From assembly GCF_009618275.1 (NCBI RefSeq), contig NZ_WIAD01000052.1, positions 1 through 42,296 on the forward strand: 42,296 nucleotides of DNA. Reading direction: 5' to 3'. A model generated the notes under the pieces. The model worked only from the letters and a program-made list of their open reading frames with translations, made no database searches and was not told the origin of the DNA. Source of the stretch: Roseimaritima sediminicola. Lineage in GTDB: Bacteria; Planctomycetota; Planctomycetia; Pirellulales; Pirellulaceae. This document shows, piece by piece, positions 39,908 through 42,296 of this stretch. The position numbers and the translations under genes were made by a program. Within the stretch, counting starts at the first letter, position 1, and each line of letters begins with the position of its first letter.

Positions 39908-41791
39908 CTACGCCTCGCCTTTAGCCTTGTAAGCCGCTCGGTGATCGGCCATCGCCGCTCCGTAATCGAAGTAGACGCGCCAGGTCGCTGCGAGCTTGTT
40001 AGGCTCGGCATCGAACCCGAAGAATTCGACCGTCGGCGATTGCTTGCCTTGTAGGAACGCGACGATCATCGGCATATCGGCTTGGCTTCCGAACAGATAC
40101 CAAGCGAATTCACTTGCGCTGCCGAAACGTGCAGTGTTCGACAAACGCGGTTCCGTCTCTAGCGAAACGATGTTCCGCATCGCGTTGCCGGTCGGCGTGT
40201 TGTCTGCCGTCTGACGCAGGTACTCGCTTTCCAGCAACGTCTTTGCCGTATGCTGAAGTTCCGGCGGGACCAACAACGTCCGAGGTTGAATGTCGAGATT
40301 GCGATCCTCTTTGTCCCGTTGCGAAAGCATCCGAGAAACACCAACGCGAAGCGATTCAACCGCCAATGCGGTATCAACGCCTTCGTCGTAATTACCATTG
40401 GCGGCTTTGAAGAACGTCCCGTCCGAAGCCAGCAAGACGTTGAACACGAGATCGTTGAGCGATCGCATCGCTGCGCGACCCAGCGACCGAGCGGTATCAT
40501 CGAACATCGACAAGTCATCGTTGATGATGTCGCGGCGATCGATCGACAGCATCTTGGCGAACGTATCAATCGAGAATTTGTATGTCGCCTCCTCGATGCT
40601 GCCGTGTTTGATTTCACCCCCGCGCGGCAATTCATCCAAATCGCCGGTTTGGCTTGGACGAACGCCAACGTGGTCCATGAAGTCCGTTGCCGACTTGATC
40701 GCCGCGAACGAACGCCATGCGGCGGGCGCTTCGCGGTACGCCTCGAAAAGAAGTTTGTTCGCAGCATCGCCGAGTGCAACCGGCAGCGAGTACGATGACA
40801 ATGCTGCTCGAATCATCCCGTCGCGTCCGCCAGTCGCTTCGCGTCCATCGATCTGAAGCGCGGCCCGACAGAGATCGAGCAGGTTGGTCGCCTGCAGATC
40901 ACGGGCTCGCTGGGTAACGTCCGCGCCGATACGTTTCTCGGCAACGGCCTCGTATCCCATGTGCGAGAGGATAGCCGCTTGCAAAACGTTCCCGTCGGCC
41001 ATCGCTCCTCGCTGCGTAGAGTACGTTGGCGCCTTCGGCCGCGAAGCTCGCACGACCTCCAGTTCCGTTTTGGTTGCGTCCCAACCTTCATCGATGGCCC
41101 GCACCTCGATGTCACCATGCTGCGTTCCGCACAACCGGCGGATCGCAGCGATACGTTTGCTTTCGGCAACCGCCTCGGTGCGAATGGTCTCGGCCGTTTG
41201 ATCAACCGATTCGGTTTCGTTCATTTTCAATTTCTTGTAAGCCGCGGAAATCGTGACCGACGTATTCCCGTCTGCCCCAATCGCAACGATAGATACTTCC
41301 TTAAGCACACCCGCACGAACGAGCGTTAACCCACTGGCGGGCGAGGTAATCGCCACGCCGTTTACTTCGACCGTTTCGCCCGCCCGAACGCGTTCGTAGC
41401 GTGTCGGCGTGACACCGACGGACGCTTGGAAACGAAACCCGCTCTTGGCCAACTCGATGACCTGCTTTGCGGCAACCGTTGATGGCGTGATCAAACCGCG
41501 AACCAACAACTTGCCGGTCGCGATCTCGGCTTTGCCATGCCCAACGATCCCGCCAAGCGACGAATCGTGGTCGGCCAGGATCGATACCTGCTCGGCCGAT
41601 GCATCGATGCCCGAAAGCTCCAATGCAACCGGTCCCCAGCCACCGACGTTCATCAAACCGCCGGTATAGGCAACGATCGATACCGTCGGCGAGCGGCCTT
41701 TGGCTTCGATCCGTACGTCGGGCGAAGCGATGAGGAGCGTATCAGCTACCGCGACTCCTGCCGGGGCCGCGTGCTCGAATGTAGAATCCAT
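39908..41791 (-). CDS. Prohead protease / major capsid protein fusion
   Basis: This 627-residue protein has an N-terminal phage maturation protease of the S78/HK97 type: VSIVAYTGG, ILADHD with His75, FRFQASVG with Ser124, and LKEVSIVAIGAD with Glu165. A short linker (about 185-230, rich in Glu/Thr) leads into a C-terminal major capsid domain resembling Mu gpT-like or HK97-fold heads (DFMDHVGVRPSQTGDLDELPRGGEIKHGSIEEATYKFSIDTFAKMLSIDRRDIINDDLSMF; VPPELQHTAKTLL). In most phages protease and capsid are separate genes, so self-release would be needed here. AAGGA precedes the ATG by 5 nt. It overlaps the sigma-like gene by 50 bp. Confidence 0.87.
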   Translation of the reverse strand: MDSTFEHAAPAGVAVADTLLIASPDVRIEAKGRSPTVSIVAYTGGLMNVGGWGPVALELSGIDASAEQVSILADHDSSLGGIVGHGKAEIATGKLLVRGLITPSTVAAKQVIELAKSGFRFQASVGVTPTRYERVRAGETVEVNGVAITSPASGLTLVRAGVLKEVSIVAIGADGNTSVTISAAYKKLKMNETESVDQTAETIRTEAVAESKRIAAIRRLCGTQHGDIEVRAIDEGWDATKTELEVVRASRPKAPTYSTQRGAMADGNVLQAAILSHMGYEAVAEKRIGADVTQRARDLQATNLLDLCRAALQIDGREATGGRDGMIRAALSSYSLPVALGDAANKLLFEAYREAPAAWRSFAAIKSATDFMDHVGVRPSQTGDLDELPRGGEIKHGSIEEATYKFSIDTFAKMLSIDRRDIINDDLSMFDDTARSLGRAAMRSLNDLVFNVLLASDGTFFKAANGNYDEGVDTALAVESLRVGVSRMLSQRDKEDRNLDIQPRTLLVPPELQHTAKTLLESEYLRQTADNTPTGNAMRNIVSLETEPRLSNTARFGSASEFAWYLFGSQADMPMIVAFLQGKQSPTVEFFGFDAEPNKLAATWRVYFDYGAAMADHRAAYKAKGEA

Positions 41792-42296
41792 GTTCTTCCT
41801 TGAGCTTGGGTGGTGGTTCGTAGCCTGCCCGAAGAAGCTTTGGGGCTAGCCTCGCCAATTTGCGAAGGACGGTTTTGTCAGAGACACCGACCTCCTTGGC
41901 GGTCTTGGTGGCGTTGCCTTTGTGCTTGATGTAGGCACTGCAAAGCCGCCGGTTTTTTTCGCCTTCGATGTGTCGAAGGATTTCAGCCTCGGTAGGTTTC
42001 GGTGCGATGTAGTCCGAAGGCTTCTCGCCAGACTGCAGGCCATCCTCGACATGGCTGTTTCCAGCTTTGTCTTGGGTCACCTCTGGCACGGGTGCCTGCC
42101 GAAATTTTCGATCCTTGCGTCGCGTTAGATCGATCGCGTTAACCAGATCGCAGTAGACGCATCGATAGATGAAGGTCGTGCGAGCCGCGCCGCTCGAAGG
42201 TTTCCAGATCGGAGGTTTGTTGACGAAGTTGGTCAGTACAATCTGAACCAAGTCATCGCGTTCAATCCGCTGCGGATAAAGTTTGCGGGCGATCTT
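41742..42296 (-). CDS. Sigma70-like factor, 5' end cut by the window
   Basis: The open frame continues past the window end. The visible 184 residues hold a region-2-like segment (RIERDDLVQIVLTNFV...ARTTFIYRCVYCDLVNAIDLTRRKDRKF), an acidic linker, and a C-terminal helix-turn-helix (KHKGNATKTAKEVGVSDKTVLRKLARLAP). This is the layout of a small sigma70-family factor; an alternative is a phage regulator or terminase small subunit with an HTH. It would direct transcription of the element's late genes, starting with the capsid gene it overlaps by 50 bp. A TTG at 42251 is only a possible internal start; the frame is open further up. Confidence 0.62.
   Translation of the reverse strand, partial: KIARKLYPQRIERDDLVQIVLTNFVNKPPIWKPSSGAARTTFIYRCVYCDLVNAIDLTRRKDRKFRQAPVPEVTQDKAGNSHVEDGLQSGEKPSDYIAPKPTEAEILRHIEGEKNRRLCSAYIKHKGNATKTAKEVGVSDKTVLRKLARLAPKLLRAGYEPPPKLKEEHGFYIRARGPGRSRGS

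Overview
The window looks like chromosome from a planctomycete, probably of the Pirellulaceae (Rhodopirellula-like). It has moderately high GC and several protein families typical of that group: a PVC-type CxxCH cytochrome with an N-terminal SGNH domain, a BBP7-like outer-membrane barrel, a DUF11/SdrD-like surface protein with the N-terminal 'LERLVNRELMAAD' type motif, and HARE-HTH proteins. Group-typical palindromic intergenic repeats also occur. This assignment is inference from protein content, since no rRNA or marker gene lies in the window.

Region 1 (1-6100) is an integron cassette array read on the + strand. Ten complete attC recombination sites, the last bases of an eleventh and a 3' half-site bound eleven cassettes of about 400-790 bp. 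Four carry recognisable genes: a PF09720-type antitoxin with a ParE toxin, a phage-type 'MGCDIH' protein, a second antitoxin/ParE pair whose toxin has no ordinary start codon, and a PIN-domain toxin with a small partner. Most of the rest have no convincing ORF. One 399-bp ORF-less cassette is present three times at exactly the same length, and a second ORF-less family is present twice in full and once in part. In these ORF-less cassettes a well-spaced sigma70-like promoter sits 46-60 bp before the attC and points into the next cassette. No integrase is present; from the attC orientation it should lie to the left of base 1.

Region 2 (6100-33300) is ordinary chromosome. In order it encodes an FAD-dependent oxidoreductase, a GDPD phosphodiesterase, a small hypothetical, a TM2 protein, an exported esterase, the giant SGNH/PVC/cytochrome c protein, a succinate-semialdehyde-type dehydrogenase, an SDR protein lacking the catalytic Tyr, an exported hypothetical, a hybrid sensor kinase, a Pro/Gln-rich anchored protein, a YfhO-like membrane protein, the DUF11 surface protein and a BBP7-like porin. 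Palindromic repeats mark many 3' ends. A degenerate attC-like hairpin after the FAD oxidoreductase raises the possibility that this gene is, or was, a large cassette.

Region 3 (33300-34900) holds dense palindromic repeats, including a 97-bp triple hairpin, and an orphan ParA ATPase gene.

Region 4 (34900-42296, continuing beyond the window) is an integrated phage-like or satellite-like element, all on the - strand. In transcription order it has a sigma70-like factor (cut by the window end), a fused prohead protease/major capsid protein, a small ORF, a primase-polymerase/RepA-type helicase, a histone-H1-like HARE winged-helix protein, another small ORF and a large serine recombinase. The recombinase is split by a one-base frameshift in a C4 run, and its C-terminus runs into a palindromic chromosomal repeat.
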